NCBI GenBank assembly: GCA_025465035.1
Contig: JAODMH010000191.1
Coordinates: 1 to 44,701, forward strand
Length of the DNA: 44,701 bases
Source: Microbacteriaceae bacterium
Lineage (GTDB): Bacteria > Actinomycetota > Actinomycetes > Actinomycetales > Microbacteriaceae
Direction: 5' to 3'
A program made the translations under genes and the position numbers. This document shows, one piece after another, positions 1-9,667 of the stretch. Numbering within the stretch: the stretch's first letter is position 1; each line of letters starts with the position of its first letter. Below the pieces are notes generated by a model. That model ran no database searches. It saw nothing but the letters and a program-made list of their open reading frames with translations, and was not told the origin of the DNA.

Positions 1-1892
1 CATAGCTCGCTGCCCTGGTACACATCCGGGACTCCCGGCGCGGTGAGCTGGAGGAGCTTGGCCGAGAGCGAGTTGCTCCAACCGGGTTCCCGGATCGCGT
101 CGAGCACTTCGCCGAGTATCGCGACAACGGACTCGTCGTCGAAGGCCGAATCGATGAGCGCGTGCATCCGCCGCTCGAATTCCTCCCGCGGTGCTGACCA
201 GCCCGTCGAGTTGCCTGCCTCACGTGCGGCCTTCTCGGCGAAGGCGTGCAGGCGTTCACGGCTTGCGGGCCACGACCCGACGATGGCCTCCCAGAGCAGC
301 GCCTCGAGCGGACCGTCGCCGAGTGGAGCGGCCTCGCGCAGTCGACCGAAGGCGGACCTCCATCCGTCGGGCATCTCGGCCAGCACACTGATGCGGGCGC
401 GCACATCCTCGCCGCGCTTGGTGTCGTGCGTGGACAGCGTCGTCAGGGAGGCGGGAAAGCTCGCCTGCCTCAGCTGCTGCCTCCTGTGGAACTCCCTGAC
501 CCCGATGGAGAACTCGGAGGGGTCGGCGCCGACCTCGGTGAGTGAACCGAGGCGGGTGTAGCGGTAGAACGCGGTATCCTCGACGCCCTTGGCCATCACC
601 ATTCCCGAGGTCTGCTGGAAGCGGATCGCGGCGGGATGCGATGGGTCGCCGAGGGTCGGGATCAGTTCGTCGATCGTCTGGCCGAGGTCCGGCCGATGTT
701 CCCTAGCCAGCCTCGCCGCCTCCTGGAGGTGCTCGAGACCGAGAGGCAGGTACGAGCGGTAGACCGGAAAACAGGCGAGGAGCTCGGCGAGGGCATCGGC
801 GACAGCCGAGATCTCGGGTCCCTCGTCCGAGGTGACCTGCTCGACGGACCGGCCGAGGTCCCGCTCGAGCCGGAGGACCTCGGAGCGCAGGATGCCGTCG
901 GCGATCGCCCGCTTCGTTCCGTGGATGAGGTGGGGCCACGACACCGCGGTATCGGTATCCCTCAGCGAGGAATCGAGCGAGTCGAGAGCCTCCCTGCCCG
1001 CGGAATCGACTAACACGCGATCCACGTCGGCGAGAGCGTCATAGCCAGTCGTGCCTGCCGCCGCCCACGACGTCGGCAGCTGTTCGTCGCCTTCGAGGAT
1101 CTTCTCCACGAGCACGTAGGTCTCTGCGGTCGCCGCGGCAAGGGAGTCGAGATAGCCCGCCGGGTCGGCGAGGCCGTCCGGATGATCGACGCGCAGGCCG
1201 TCGGCGAGCCCCTCGTTGATCCAGCGGGCGATCTCGACGTGCGATTGCTCGAACACCCAGGGAATCTCGACGCGGATGCCGGCCAGGCTGTTCACGGCGA
1301 AGAATCGGCGGTAGTTGAGTTCGGCATCCGCTCGACGCCAGTTCATCAGCTCGTAGTTCTGGCGTGCGTGCACCTCAGGAGGCGAGGCGCCGTCATCCGC
1401 CGTTCCCGGTGCGAGGGGATAGCGGTTGTCGAAGTAGTGCAGCTCGTCGCCGACGACGCGAAGGTCATCGAGCGAGTCGTCGCCGAGTACCGGGATGCGC
1501 ACCCTGCCGCCGCCGAAGTCCCAGTCGATGTCGAAGGCTTCCGCATATCGCGACGACCTGCCGTGCTTCAGGAGGTCCCACCACCACGGGTTCTGCTTCG
1601 GTGTGGCCACCCCGACGTGGTTGGGGACGATGTCGATCAGCAGGCCGAGGCCGAGCCGACGGGCTGCCGCCGAGGTCGCATCCAGCCCATCGGCACCACC
1701 ACGGGCGGGATCGATGAGCGAATGGTCGGTCACATCGTAGCCGTGATCGGAGCCCTCCTCTGCCTTGAGGATAGGCGAGAGATACAGCCAGTCCGCGCCG
1801 AGCGCGTGCAGGTAGTCGGCGATGTTCGCCGCCGCGAAGAGGTCGAAGTCCGGCGTCACCTGCAGCCGGTAGGTGGAGCGTGGAATGCGCAT
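1..1892 (-). CDS. treY: Malto-oligosyltrehalose synthase TreY, 3' end outside window
   Basis: Partial gene; 630 codons are visible without a stop, and about 150 C-terminal residues of the usual ~770-800 lie beyond the window edge. TreY isomerises the terminal alpha-1,4 bond of a maltodextrin to alpha-1,1, giving maltooligosyl trehalose in the cytoplasm. The N-terminus reads [11 protein letters not shown], followed by the GH13 region I motif DIVPNH, region [11 protein letters not shown] (nucleophile Asp236), region III VEKILEG (acid/base Glu263) and a late STHDTKR motif. This pattern is characteristic of TreY rather than an ordinary amylase. The start codon overlaps the treX stop by one base (TGATG), so translational coupling is likely. 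treZ, the usual partner, would be expected just beyond the left edge but cannot be seen. Confidence 0.95.
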   Translation of the reverse strand, partial: MRIPRSTYRLQVTPDFDLFAAANIADYLHALGADWLYLSPILKAEEGSDHGYDVTDHSLIDPARGGADGLDATSAAARRLGLGLLIDIVPNHVGVATPKQNPWWWDLLKHGRSSRYAEAFDIDWDFGGGRVRIPVLGDDSLDDLRVVGDELHYFDNRYPLAPGTADDGASPPEVHARQNYELMNWRRADAELNYRRFFAVNSLAGIRVEIPWVFEQSHVEIARWINEGLADGLRVDHPDGLADPAGYLDSLAAATAETYVLVEKILEGDEQLPTSWAAAGTTGYDALADVDRVLVDSAGREALDSLDSSLRDTDTAVSWPHLIHGTKRAIADGILRSEVLRLERDLGRSVEQVTSDEGPEISAVADALAELLACFPVYRSYLPLGLEHLQEAARLAREHRPDLGQTIDELIPTLGDPSHPAAIRFQQTSGMVMAKGVEDTAFYRYTRLGSLTEVGADPSEFSIGVREFHRRQQLRQASFPASLTTLSTHDTKRGEDVRARISVLAEMPDGWRSAFGRLREAAPLGDGPLEALLWEAIVGSWPASRERLHAFAEKAAREAGNSTGWSAPREEFERRMHALIDSAFDDESVVAILGEVLDAIREPGWSNSLSAKLLQLTAPGVPDVYQGSEL

Positions 1893-4090
1893 CAGCCCAC
1901 CTCCGGCCGCACCGTGGGAGTCGCGGCCTGCCCGGCGAGCGAGCTGAGTGACGCCGCCACCGAGTGGTCGACGCCGGCTTCCGGCGCAATCCATGCCCGC
2001 AGGACCACGAGGGATTTCGCCTCGACCGGTACGACCTCGCCGGCCTTGCGGGGTCCTGTCCCCGCCTCCGCGCCCGCCGTGTCGACGACGATCTCCCACG
2101 CGCTCGAATACTCGGCGCTCGGAAGGGTGAAGTCGACCCGGTCGTCGTGGGCATTGAAGAAGATCGCGAAGTTGACATCCGTGATGCTCTGGCCGCGGGC
2201 GTCGCGACCCTGGATGCCGTTCCCATTGAGGAAGACGCCGATGGAGCGTCCGAAGCTGGAATCCCAGTTCTCCGGCTCCATTTCAACACCGGCCGGGGTC
2301 AGCCAGACGATGTCAGGCAGCGGCTCGCCCTCGCCGCGTTTGACCGGCCTGCCGTCGAAGAACCGCTTGCGACGGAAGGTCGGATGCTCCCTCCGCAGCC
2401 GCGTGACGGCGGCGACGAATTCGCTGAGCGGCAGATCGGCCGTGTCCCAGTGCATCCAGGAGATCTCGGAATCCTGCGCAGAGGTGTTGTTGTTCCCCCG
2501 CTGGGTTCGCCCGAGTTCGTCGCCGTGCAGGATCATGGGCACACCCTGCGAGAGCAGAAGTGTCGCCAGGAAATTACGCTGTTGCCGTGCACGCAGCGCC
2601 AGGATGACCGGGTCGTCTGTCGGACCCTCCGCTCCACTGTTCCATGACCGGTTGTTCGATTCACCGTCGTTGCCGTTTTCGCCGTTGGCGTCGTTGTGCT
2701 TCTCGTGGTAGGAGACGAGATCGGCTATCGTGAAGCCGTCGTGCGCCGTCACGAAGTTGATCGATGCCACGGGGCGGCGACCGTCGTCCTCGTAGAGGTC
2801 GGCAGAGCCCGTGATGCGCGAAGCGAACTCGCCGAGGGTCGCTGGCTCGCCTCGCCAGAAGTCGCGCACGGTGTCGCGATACTTGCCGTTCCACTCCGTC
2901 CACTGTGGCGGAAAGTTGCCCACCTGGTAGCCGCCGGGTCCGACATCCCATGGTTCCGCGATGAGCTTCACCTGGGAGACGATCGGATCCTGCTGAACGA
3001 GCTCGAAGAACGTCGACAGCTTGTCGACATCGTAGAACTCGCGCGCGAGCGTCGACGCGAGATCGAAGCGGAAGCCGTCGACGTGCATCTCGGTGACCCA
3101 GTAGCGCAGGCTGTCCATGATGAGCTGCAGCGAGTGCGGATGGCGGACGTTGAACGAGTTGCCGGTGCCGGTGTAGTCCATGTAGAACTGTTCGTCATCG
3201 TCGACCAGGCGGTAGTACGCCCGGTTGTCGATGCCCTTGAACGAGATCGTCGGGCCGAGGTGATTGCCCTCGGCCGTGTGGTTGTAGACGACGTCGAGGA
3301 TGACCTCGATGCCGGCATCGTGCATCGAGCGCACCATGCCCTTGAACTCCTGCACCTGCTGGCCGCGATCGCCGGTCGATGAATAGCTGTTCTGCGGCGC
3401 GAAGAAGCCGATCGTGTTGTAGCCCCAGTAGTTGCGCAGGCCCTTGTCGAGCAGGGTGTTGTCCTGCACGAACTGGTGAACGGGCATGAGCTCGATGGCG
3501 GTGATCCCGAGCTTCTTGAGGTGTTCGATGATCGAGGGGTGGGCGAGGCCCGCGAAGGTTCCGCGCTGGTCTCCTGGCACATCTGGATGCAGTTTGGTGA
3601 GCCCCTTGACGTGGGCCTCGTAGATCACCGTGTCGTTGTACGGCACGCGCGGATGCCTGTCGCCGGCCCAGTCGAAGAACGGATTGATGACGATGCCCAT
3701 CATCATGTGCGAGGCGGAATCGACGTCGTTGCGGGAGAGTGGGTCACCGAAGTCGTAGGAGAACAGCGCCGGATGCCAGTCGATGTCCCCACAGGTCGCC
3801 TTCGCGTACGGGTCGAGCAGCAGCTTGTTCGGATTGCAGCGCTTGCCGGTTTTCGGGTCGTACTCGCCATAGACGCGATATCCGTAGCGCTGACCCGGCT
3901 GCACGAGTGGCAGATAGGCGTGCCAGACATAGGCATCGACTTCGACCAACTCGACCCTGGTCTCCACACCGGAGTCGTCGAACAGGCAGAGTTCGATCTT
4001 CTCCGCCACCTCGCTGAAGAGGGCAAAATTCGTGCCGCTCCCGTCGAAGGTCGCGCCGAGCGGGTACGCCGATCCTGGCCAGGTTTCCAT
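1892..4090 (-). CDS. treX: Glycogen debranching enzyme TreX/GlgX
   Basis: 732 residues, a normal length for the family. It hydrolyses alpha-1,6 branches of glycogen to supply linear maltodextrins to TreY. The N-terminal CBM48-type part ([20 protein letters not shown]) precedes the GH13 barrel with region I VVYNH (about residue 270), region [10 protein letters not shown] (nucleophile Asp343), region III IAEPWD (Glu379) and region IV TAHDGF (Asp451). The open frame runs upstream to 4537, but the start is placed at the ATG of [10 protein letters not shown] because the family fold begins there and a GGGAGAA ribosome site lies just before it; the upstream extension is not protein-like and overlaps the divergent MarR gene. 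First gene of a minus-strand treX-treY unit. Confidence 0.95.
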   Translation of the reverse strand: METWPGSAYPLGATFDGSGTNFALFSEVAEKIELCLFDDSGVETRVELVEVDAYVWHAYLPLVQPGQRYGYRVYGEYDPKTGKRCNPNKLLLDPYAKATCGDIDWHPALFSYDFGDPLSRNDVDSASHMMMGIVINPFFDWAGDRHPRVPYNDTVIYEAHVKGLTKLHPDVPGDQRGTFAGLAHPSIIEHLKKLGITAIELMPVHQFVQDNTLLDKGLRNYWGYNTIGFFAPQNSYSSTGDRGQQVQEFKGMVRSMHDAGIEVILDVVYNHTAEGNHLGPTISFKGIDNRAYYRLVDDDEQFYMDYTGTGNSFNVRHPHSLQLIMDSLRYWVTEMHVDGFRFDLASTLAREFYDVDKLSTFFELVQQDPIVSQVKLIAEPWDVGPGGYQVGNFPPQWTEWNGKYRDTVRDFWRGEPATLGEFASRITGSADLYEDDGRRPVASINFVTAHDGFTIADLVSYHEKHNDANGENGNDGESNNRSWNSGAEGPTDDPVILALRARQQRNFLATLLLSQGVPMILHGDELGRTQRGNNNTSAQDSEISWMHWDTADLPLSEFVAAVTRLRREHPTFRRKRFFDGRPVKRGEGEPLPDIVWLTPAGVEMEPENWDSSFGRSIGVFLNGNGIQGRDARGQSITDVNFAIFFNAHDDRVDFTLPSAEYSSAWEIVVDTAGAEAGTGPRKAGEVVPVEAKSLVVLRAWIAPEAGVDHSVAASLSSLAGQAATPTVRPEVG

Positions 4091-4393
4091 GTTTCTCCCT
4101 GCGTGATTGGTGTCCCACCGTAACTCGAACGGCGGGCGAGCGACGATTCCCGCCACTGGCATCGCGGCAGATCCCATCCCGCTGCGGCTAAGCCTCGATG
4201 AGTGAGTGTAGAAGTCGGAAGGGACCCTCTCAACCCCATTGACAGCACAAGGCCGGGTTCTCGAAGCGGATCGCCGAGCAGCTGGCGATGGATGGCGCGA
4301 AGCCCGCGTTTCGCTACGGTTGGCCGGTGCTTCGGCGTCCTCGGCTGCCGGTGACTGGCGTGGCTCCAGGGAAACCGAGGAGTCATCCGGGCT
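4091..4393. other. Intergenic region between treX and the MarR gene
   Basis: A 303-base divergent spacer with no convincing coding sequence. It should hold the promoters of treX (minus) and the MarR gene (plus). A TTGACA hexamer lies at 4239-4244 on the plus strand, but no matching -10 box follows at the right distance. A GAGGAG ribosome site at 4377-4382 serves the MarR gene. I see no clear operator palindrome. Confidence 0.5.
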
Positions 4394-4861
4394 ATGATCG
4401 CCGCCATGACCAACACCGGTGATCGCCACGTCGTGGACACGGCGATCGCCGGTGTTGAGCAGCAGTTCGCGGTGATGTTCACCAGGGTCAAGTCCTCGAT
4501 GCAGGAACGCGCCGCCAGGGTAGATCCGGCGTTGCAACCGCTCGCCTACAACATCCTGAGTACTCTGGTGCGCTCAGGACCGACGCACGCCAGCGAACTC
4601 GCCGAGTTGCTCAGTCTCGACAAGAGCATCATCAGCAGACAGGCCAATCTCCTCGAGGAGCTGGGCTTTCTCGAGCGTCAGCCCGACCCGGAAGACCGCA
4701 GAGCCACCTACTTCGCGGCGACCCCGTCCGCCATCGAACGGGTCACCGAGGTGCGCCTGGCCGACCAGAGGATGCTCTACGACAACCTCCGCGACTGGCA
4801 GCTTCCCGACCTCAAGAAGCTCGCGGAATTGCTCGCCAGGATCAACGACCTCGGTCGCTAG
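4394..4861 (+). CDS. MarR-family transcriptional regulator
   Basis: 155 residues with the winged-helix core of the MarR family: LAYNILSTLVRSGPTHASELAELLSLDKSIISRQANLLEELGFLERQ (about residues 50-97) is the helix-turn-helix, followed by the wing motif DPEDRRATYF. It should bind DNA as a dimer. An in-frame ATG at 4406 is an alternative start; 4394 is chosen for its spacing to GAGGAG at 4377-4382. The gene is divergent from treX and lies upstream of the thiamine riboswitch operon, but the promoter at 4932 separates it from that operon. Its target and ligand are unknown. The family assignment is secure. Confidence 0.9.
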   Translation: MIAAMTNTGDRHVVDTAIAGVEQQFAVMFTRVKSSMQERAARVDPALQPLAYNILSTLVRSGPTHASELAELLSLDKSIISRQANLLEELGFLERQPDPEDRRATYFAATPSAIERVTEVRLADQRMLYDNLRDWQLPDLKKLAELLARINDLGR

Positions 4862-4931
4862 GCGAGCTGCGGCAGCAGTTCGCGAGCCCGGCTGAGGTTC
4901 GACGAAGCTGCGGAAGTGCGCAGTTCGAGCC

Positions 4932-4937
4932 TATAAT
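4932..4937 (+). promoter_or_regulatory. -10 box (TATAAT) of the thiamine-transport operon
   Basis: A perfect TATAAT hexamer that would place the transcript start at about 4944-4946, directly at the 5' edge of the TPP aptamer. No good -35 box is seen 17 bases upstream. Confidence 0.7.
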
Positions 4938-4945
4938 CGGCTCTG

Positions 4946-5035
4946 AACACGGGAGTCCGGTGAGCCGGGCTGAGAGGAAGCTTCTCCAAGCTTCGACCGT
5001 CGAACCTGATCTGGATCATGCCAGCGCAGGGAGGC
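4946..5035 (+). ncRNA. TPP riboswitch (THI element)
   Basis: The two conserved halves of the thiamine pyrophosphate aptamer are present: the pyrimidine-sensor part with CTGAGA in GGGCTGAGAGGAAGC (about 4967-4981) and the pyrophosphate-sensor part ACCTGATCTGGATCATGCC continuing to CAGCGCAGGGA (about 5004-5033). It sits between a TATAAT box and ykoE. There is no terminator hairpin with a U-tract before the gene. Instead CTCCGG at 5045-5050 can pair with CCGGAG at 5092-5097, which contains the ykoE ribosome site, suggesting control of translation: TPP bound, ribosome site masked. The pairing model is an inference. Confidence 0.96.
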
Positions 5036-5106
5036 AGATTTTCTCTCCGGGTTGCAGCATCCGCTGTGGCCCACACCCGTGCCATTTCCTACCGGAGGGC
5101 ACGACC

Positions 5107-5727
5107 ATGACAACCAGCACTACCATTCCCGCTAGAGGCCGCATCAATCCGCGTTGGCGGGTCGTCGATATCGTCGTTGCCAGTGTGCTCGGCGTGGCCA
5201 GCGCGCTGATCTTCTTCGCCTGGAACAACCTGTACTCGCCGGTCACCGCGCCCCTCGAAGCGGCAGTGCCGGGCTCGCAGGCCCTGCTCTACGGGTTCTG
5301 GCTGTTCGCCGGCGTACTCGGCGGACTCGTCATTCGCAAGCCGGGTGCTGCGCTCTTCACTGAGCTCGTCGCCGCCATCGTCTCCGCGCTGCTCGGTGCG
5401 CAGTGGGGCGGATTCCTCACCATCGAGGCCGGACTCGTCCAGGGGATCGGAGCCGAGCTCGTCTTCCTCCTCGCGCTCTATTCCTATTGGAAGGTGGGCC
5501 TGGCGATCCTCGCCGGGGCTGGTGCGGGCGCCGCGATGGCGATCAATGATCTGATCATCTCCTATGCGGCGACGGGCGTAGCGTTCCACGTGATCTACGC
5601 CATCTCGTCCATCATCTCGGGCGCCGCCATCGCGGGCCTCGGATCGTGGTTCATCGTCAAGGGCCTGGCGAAGACGGGCGTGCTCGCCCGGTTCGCGGCC
5701 GGCCGTGCCGGATCGCCAGCGGTGTGA
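5107..5727 (+). CDS. ykoE: Thiamine/HMP ECF transporter substrate-binding subunit YkoE
   Basis: 206 residues, nearly all hydrophobic, with about five to six membrane segments (for example VVDIVVASVLGVASALIFF, LLYGFWLFAGVLGGLVI and a long C-terminal pair). The motif PLEAAVPGSQALLYGFW and the overall pattern match YkoE, the S component that binds thiamine or its hydroxymethylpyrimidine (HMP) moiety in group I ECF transporters. The start is the ATG after the GGAGGG site at 5094-5099. It is the first gene of a riboswitch-led operon, which independently supports a thiamine-related substrate. The choice between thiamine and HMP cannot be made from sequence. Confidence 0.93.
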   Translation: MTTSTTIPARGRINPRWRVVDIVVASVLGVASALIFFAWNNLYSPVTAPLEAAVPGSQALLYGFWLFAGVLGGLVIRKPGAALFTELVAAIVSALLGAQWGGFLTIEAGLVQGIGAELVFLLALYSYWKVGLAILAGAGAGAAMAINDLIISYAATGVAFHVIYAISSIISGAAIAGLGSWFIVKGLAKTGVLARFAAGRAGSPAV

Positions 5728-5744
5728 TCGTCGAGGAACTCGCC

Positions 5745-7223
5745 ATGCCTGACGGTCATGCGGCATCGGTCGATGCGAGAGGCTGGGGCTGGCGTCACGC
5801 CGGCCGATCGGCCTGGGCGGTGAGCGGACTCGACCTGCACATCGAACCCGGCGAACGGGTCATGCTTCTCGGGGCATCAGGGGCGGGAAAATCCACCCTC
5901 GTCCATGCTCTCGCGGGCGTACTCGGCGGTGACGACGAGGGGGACGACGCCGGCGAACTGCTCGTGAACGGTCGTGCCCCGACCCGGGCGCGCGGTCAGG
6001 TCGGTCTTGTGTTGCAAGACCCGGATTCACAGGTCGTTCTCGCGCGCGTCGGTGATGACGTGGCATTCGGCTGTGAAAATCTCGGACTGCCGCGCGACGA
6101 GATCTGGCGACGCGTCTCCGACGCGCTCGATGCCGTCGGGCTCGACCTGCCATTGCAGCATCCGACCAGTCAGCTCTCGGGCGGGCAGAAACAGCGTCTC
6201 GCGCTGGCCGGCGTGCTGGCGATGCGGCCGGGACTGCTGCTGCTGGACGAACCGACAGCGAACCTCGATCCGGACGGCGTCGCCGAGGTCCGGGATGCCG
6301 TGGCCCGCGTGCTCGCCCGCCGAGACACCACCCTCGTGGTGATCGAGCATCGCGTCGATGTCTGGTGGAAACTCGTCGACCGTGTCGTCGTGCTGTCGCC
6401 GGAGGGAGGGGTGCTGGCGGACGGCCCCCCCGACGAGGTGCTCGCTCGTGAGGGCGGAGCACTGGCGGCATCCGGAGTTTGGGTGCCGGGTCATCCGCCC
6501 GCCAGGCCGTCGCGCGAGCATCGGGATGGGCCGCAGCTGGTGCGAGCCGATGGGCTCTCGATCGCCCGCACGGCTCGCACTGTTCTGCACTCGGAGCTCG
6601 ATTTTTCGGTGGCGGCCGGCGCCTGCCTGGCCATCACCGGCCCGAACGGTGCCGGGAAGTCCACTCTGGGCCTCACCATGGCCGGGCTTCTCGCGGCTTT
6701 CGCGGGCCGTGTGGAAGCGAGTGGGCTCGCCGGGGCGCTCGGAGCCGATCCATTCCGCTGGAGATCACGCGAACTGGTGACCCGCATCGGCAGCGTGTTC
6801 CAGGATCCGGAACACCAGTTCATCAGCGGAACCGTCCGCGGGGAGCTCGAGGTCGGTGCCCGCGCCATCGGACTCGGAGCCACCGAGACGGCCCTGCGAG
6901 TCGATCCGCTGCTCGAACGACTGCGGCTCGGCCATCTCGCCGGAGCGAATCCGTTCACGCTGTCCGGTGGTGAGAAGCGTCGCCTCTCGGTCGCGACCGT
7001 TCTTGTCACCCGACCCCGTCTGCTGGTGCTCGACGAACCGACCTTCGGGCAGGACTCGCGCACCTGGCGGGAGCTCGTCGCCCTCCTCGCTGAACTGCTC
7101 GACGAAGGCAGCGGCGTGGTCGCGGTGACGCACGACGGCGAGTTCGTCGATGCGCTCGCCGATGCCGAGTTGCGGATGGGGCCCGCCGGCCACACGATCG
7201 AGCCGCGGAGCCTCACACGATGA
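5745..7223 (+). CDS. ykoD: ECF transporter double ATPase YkoD
   Basis: 492 residues holding two ABC ATPase domains in one chain, as in YkoD. Domain 1 has Walker A GASGAGKST (Lys49), signature QLSGGQKQR and Walker B LLLLDEPT. Domain 2 has Walker A GPNGAGKST (Lys305), signature LSGGEKRR and Walker B LLVLDEPT. It powers the thiamine/HMP importer with YkoE and YkoC. The start is the ATG after GAGGA (5733-5737). A GTG at 5724 that overlaps the ykoE stop in a GTGA arrangement is an in-frame alternative adding seven residues. The stop overlaps the start of ykoC by four bases (ATGA). Confidence 0.93.
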   Translation: MPDGHAASVDARGWGWRHAGRSAWAVSGLDLHIEPGERVMLLGASGAGKSTLVHALAGVLGGDDEGDDAGELLVNGRAPTRARGQVGLVLQDPDSQVVLARVGDDVAFGCENLGLPRDEIWRRVSDALDAVGLDLPLQHPTSQLSGGQKQRLALAGVLAMRPGLLLLDEPTANLDPDGVAEVRDAVARVLARRDTTLVVIEHRVDVWWKLVDRVVVLSPEGGVLADGPPDEVLAREGGALAASGVWVPGHPPARPSREHRDGPQLVRADGLSIARTARTVLHSELDFSVAAGACLAITGPNGAGKSTLGLTMAGLLAAFAGRVEASGLAGALGADPFRWRSRELVTRIGSVFQDPEHQFISGTVRGELEVGARAIGLGATETALRVDPLLERLRLGHLAGANPFTLSGGEKRRLSVATVLVTRPRLLVLDEPTFGQDSRTWRELVALLAELLDEGSGVVAVTHDGEFVDALADAELRMGPAGHTIEPRSLTR

Positions 7224-8005
7224 CGATTCTCACGCCCCCGGCGGGCCGGCAGGCGATCTACCGGATCAACCCGGTGGCAAAGCTGGGCGCCGCGGCCATC
7301 CTCAGCGTCGCCCTCGTGCTCAGCATCGACTGGGTGTCCGCATCGGTGGCACTCGCCTTCGAGGGGGTGTTCTTCCTCTTTGCCGGTCTCGGACCCCGCC
7401 GTTTCTTCCTCCGTACGAGTCCGGTGTGGCTGGCGGCGGTGCTCGGCGCGATGACGGTTCTGCTCTACGGGCGTGCCTCAGGGGAGAGTCACTTCCACTT
7501 TCTGCTCATGAACGTGACGGACGGGTCCATCGAGCTCGCGATCGCCACACTGCTCCGTGTCCTGGCGATCGGGCTTCCCGCCGTCGTGCTCTTCGTCACT
7601 GTCGATCCGACCGCTCTCGCGGACGGTCTCGCCCAGGTCATCAGGCTGCCGTCGCGTTTCGTGCTTGGCGCTCTCGGCGGGATGCGGCTCGTCGGGCTCT
7701 TCCTCGACGACTGGAAGTCGCTCGAGCTCGCGCGTCGCGCCAGGGGTGTCGCCGACCGCGGCCGGATACGTCGATTCGCCGGACAGGCCTTCGCGCTGCT
7801 CGTGCTCTCGATCCGACGGGGAAGCAAACTCGCGACGGCGATGGAGGCGCGTGGGTTCGGTGCGTCCAACCAGCGCAGCTGGGCACGTGAATCGCGCTTC
7901 GGATGGCACGAGATCCTGCTCATCCTCATAGCGCTAGTCGTCGCCGGCACCGCGCTCGCGACCTCCATGGCAACCGGACAGTGGAACTTCGTTGGCGCGA
8001 CCTGA
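7220..8005 (+). CDS. ykoC: ECF transporter transmembrane subunit YkoC (EcfT)
   Basis: 261 residues with several membrane segments and the EcfT coupling motif: LELARRARGVADRGRIRRF (about residues 170-188) and a later AMEARGFG. These Ala-Arg-Gly helices contact the ATPase in ECF systems. The N-terminus (YRINPVAKLGAAAILSVALVLS) is typical for the family. Its four-base ATGA overlap with ykoD indicates translational coupling. It completes the ykoEDC importer under the TPP riboswitch. Confidence 0.93.
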   Translation: MTILTPPAGRQAIYRINPVAKLGAAAILSVALVLSIDWVSASVALAFEGVFFLFAGLGPRRFFLRTSPVWLAAVLGAMTVLLYGRASGESHFHFLLMNVTDGSIELAIATLLRVLAIGLPAVVLFVTVDPTALADGLAQVIRLPSRFVLGALGGMRLVGLFLDDWKSLELARRARGVADRGRIRRFAGQAFALLVLSIRRGSKLATAMEARGFGASNQRSWARESRFGWHEILLILIALVVAGTALATSMATGQWNFVGAT

Positions 8006-8546
8006 GACCGCGGGCGGACTGCTCAGGCGCATCCGCCGCTCGGCGCGGCCCGTCGTGATCGTCGACGGGGGCTCCGGGTCGGGCAAGACGACACTCGCGC
8101 GGCTGCTCGCGCCCACCATCGGCGCGGAGTTGGTCCGTCTCGACGACATCTATCCCGGGTGGGACGGACTGGAAGACGCCAGCCATCACGTCCACGACTT
8201 CGTGCTGTCACCGAGCCCGCGCTGGAGACGCTGGGACTGGACCGACGGGACGGCAGCGGAGTGGCATGACCTCGATCCGAGGCGTCCGCTGGTGGTCGAG
8301 GGTTCCGGCAGCCTCAGCCAGGCCAATCGCCGCCTCGCGACCTTCGGCATCTGGGTCGAGTTGGACGCTCCGTCGCGGAAGTCCAGGGCGCTCGAGCGTG
8401 ACGGCGAGGCCTACGCGCCGCACTGGGACCGCTGGGCGGCCCAGGAAACGCGCTTCGCGCAGCGTGAACACCCGAGAGAGCTGGCCGATGTCGTGCTCGA
8501 TGACCACGAGGTCGCCGCGATCGTGACGGACCTGGAACGACTATGA
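7992..8546 (+). CDS. P-loop NTPase, uridine-kinase-like, at end of thiamine operon
   Basis: 184 residues. A Walker A loop, DGGSGSGKTTLARLL, lies near residue 26. It is followed by LVRLDDIYPGW, which resembles the substrate-binding strand of uridine kinase/AAA_18-type small-molecule kinases, and by RPLVVEGSGS. The TTG start at 7992 overlaps ykoC by 14 bases, so the start is uncertain; a GTG just before the P-loop is possible. The enzyme probably phosphorylates a small molecule. Co-transcription with a thiamine/HMP importer makes a salvage-kinase role conceivable, but similar proteins occur elsewhere without that context. It ends 10 bases before the convergent glycerate kinase gene. Confidence 0.8.
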   Translation: MARPETAGGLLRRIRRSARPVVIVDGGSGSGKTTLARLLAPTIGAELVRLDDIYPGWDGLEDASHHVHDFVLSPSPRWRRWDWTDGTAAEWHDLDPRRPLVVEGSGSLSQANRRLATFGIWVELDAPSRKSRALERDGEAYAPHWDRWAAQETRFAQREHPRELADVVLDDHEVAAIVTDLERL

Positions 8547-8556
8547 ACGGATGCCG

Positions 8557-9660
8557 CTACTCGCCCAGCGCGCGGGCGGCGGCGGCCCCGGCCTCGCGCA
8601 GCCAGCGCGCGGGTTCGGCGATCGCGGCATCCACCGATCCGGCCAGGTCGACCAGAGCGGCCGACCAGAGCGGCGTTCCGTCGGTCGAAACCGGTTGCGC
8701 GGTGATCTGACCGGCGACGATGCCGATTTGCGCCCGGTGTTCCTCGGCCAGGCCGATGAGCAGCCCGACGAGCTTGCCGGTGCTCGAGGTCGCATCGAAA
8801 CGTCCCTCGCCGGTGAGCACGACGTCCGCGCTCGCGATGGCCTCTGGCAGGCCGCTCAGCGCCGCGAGGTAGTCGGCTCCCGGAATCACGGCCGCCCCCC
8901 ATGCCGCGATGAAACCGTATCCGGTACCACCGGCCGCGCCGGCGCCCGGCACCGCCGCGCCATCGCCGAGGAGACCGGCGAAGTGGGCGAGGCCATCGTC
9001 GAGCAGCTTCGTCTGAGCGGACGTGGCGCCCTTCTGCGGGCCGAAGATCGCGGCGGCTCCTCTCGGGCCCAACAGCGGAGCGTCGACGTCGCTGAGGAGC
9101 ACCACTCCGCCGGCGGGGGGTGTGAGCAGTCGGCTTCGATCGAGCCCGTCGAGGTCGCCGAGGGCGCCGCCGCCGATGGGCAGTCTCGAGCCGTCGGATC
9201 GCCGCAGCCCGAGCGCGGCGAGGGCACCAGCTCCGCCGTCGGTGGATGCGGACCCGCCGAGTCCGATCACGAGCGTGCGTGCCCCTGCCTCCAGCGCGGC
9301 GCGGATCACCTCGCCGAGTCCGAAGGTCGTCGCACCGAGCGGGTCGAGGGTTTCCATCATTGGCAGGCCAGACATCTGCGCGAGCTCGACCACCGCGACG
9401 CGACCCGGCAGTTCGAGCCACATCCCTGGCACGGGTCGTCCGTCTGGGCCGGTGACCGGACCGGCATCGCGGCGGATCGCGCCGTGTACCGCTGCCTCGA
9501 TGGCGTCGAGCGTGCCCTCGCCGCCATCGGCCTGGGGGAGGAGCGTCATCGAGTCGTCTGACCTGACGGAGCGCCATCCGTCGGCCAGCGCCCTGGCGAC
9601 CTCCGTGGCGGCGAGAGACCCCTTGAACGAATCGGGTGCGATGACGATGGACGGGCTCAT
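8557..9660 (-). CDS. Glycerate kinase (GlxK/GarK family)
   Basis: 367 residues, the usual size for the family. The N-terminus IVIAPDSFKGSLAATEVA is the family hallmark, followed by LPQADGGEGT and the glycine-rich VIGLGGSASTDGGAGALAALG. The enzyme transfers phosphate from ATP to D-glycerate, feeding 2- or 3-phosphoglycerate into glycolysis. The start is the ATG after GAGGAA. The stop of the upstream lacI-type gene lies seven bases before it, so the two form one minus-strand unit. That places glycerate kinase under the same regulator that probably controls the divergent DUF993 operon and suggests glycerate is an end product there (inference). Confidence 0.92.
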   Translation of the reverse strand: MSPSIVIAPDSFKGSLAATEVARALADGWRSVRSDDSMTLLPQADGGEGTLDAIEAAVHGAIRRDAGPVTGPDGRPVPGMWLELPGRVAVVELAQMSGLPMMETLDPLGATTFGLGEVIRAALEAGARTLVIGLGGSASTDGGAGALAALGLRRSDGSRLPIGGGALGDLDGLDRSRLLTPPAGGVVLLSDVDAPLLGPRGAAAIFGPQKGATSAQTKLLDDGLAHFAGLLGDGAAVPGAGAAGGTGYGFIAAWGAAVIPGADYLAALSGLPEAIASADVVLTGEGRFDATSSTGKLVGLLIGLAEEHRAQIGIVAGQITAQPVSTDGTPLWSAALVDLAGSVDAAIAEPARWLREAGAAAARALGE

Positions 9661-9667
9661 TGGTTCC

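Noticed and set aside
1182-2711. Long plus-strand frame opposite treX and treY
   Set aside because: It runs antisense through two clear GH13 genes, has no family motif or ribosome site, and its Arg/Val-rich composition is what a GC-rich antisense frame gives.
4239-4244. TTGACA hexamer as a promoter
   Set aside because: No -10 box lies 16-18 bases downstream, so a promoter cannot be supported.
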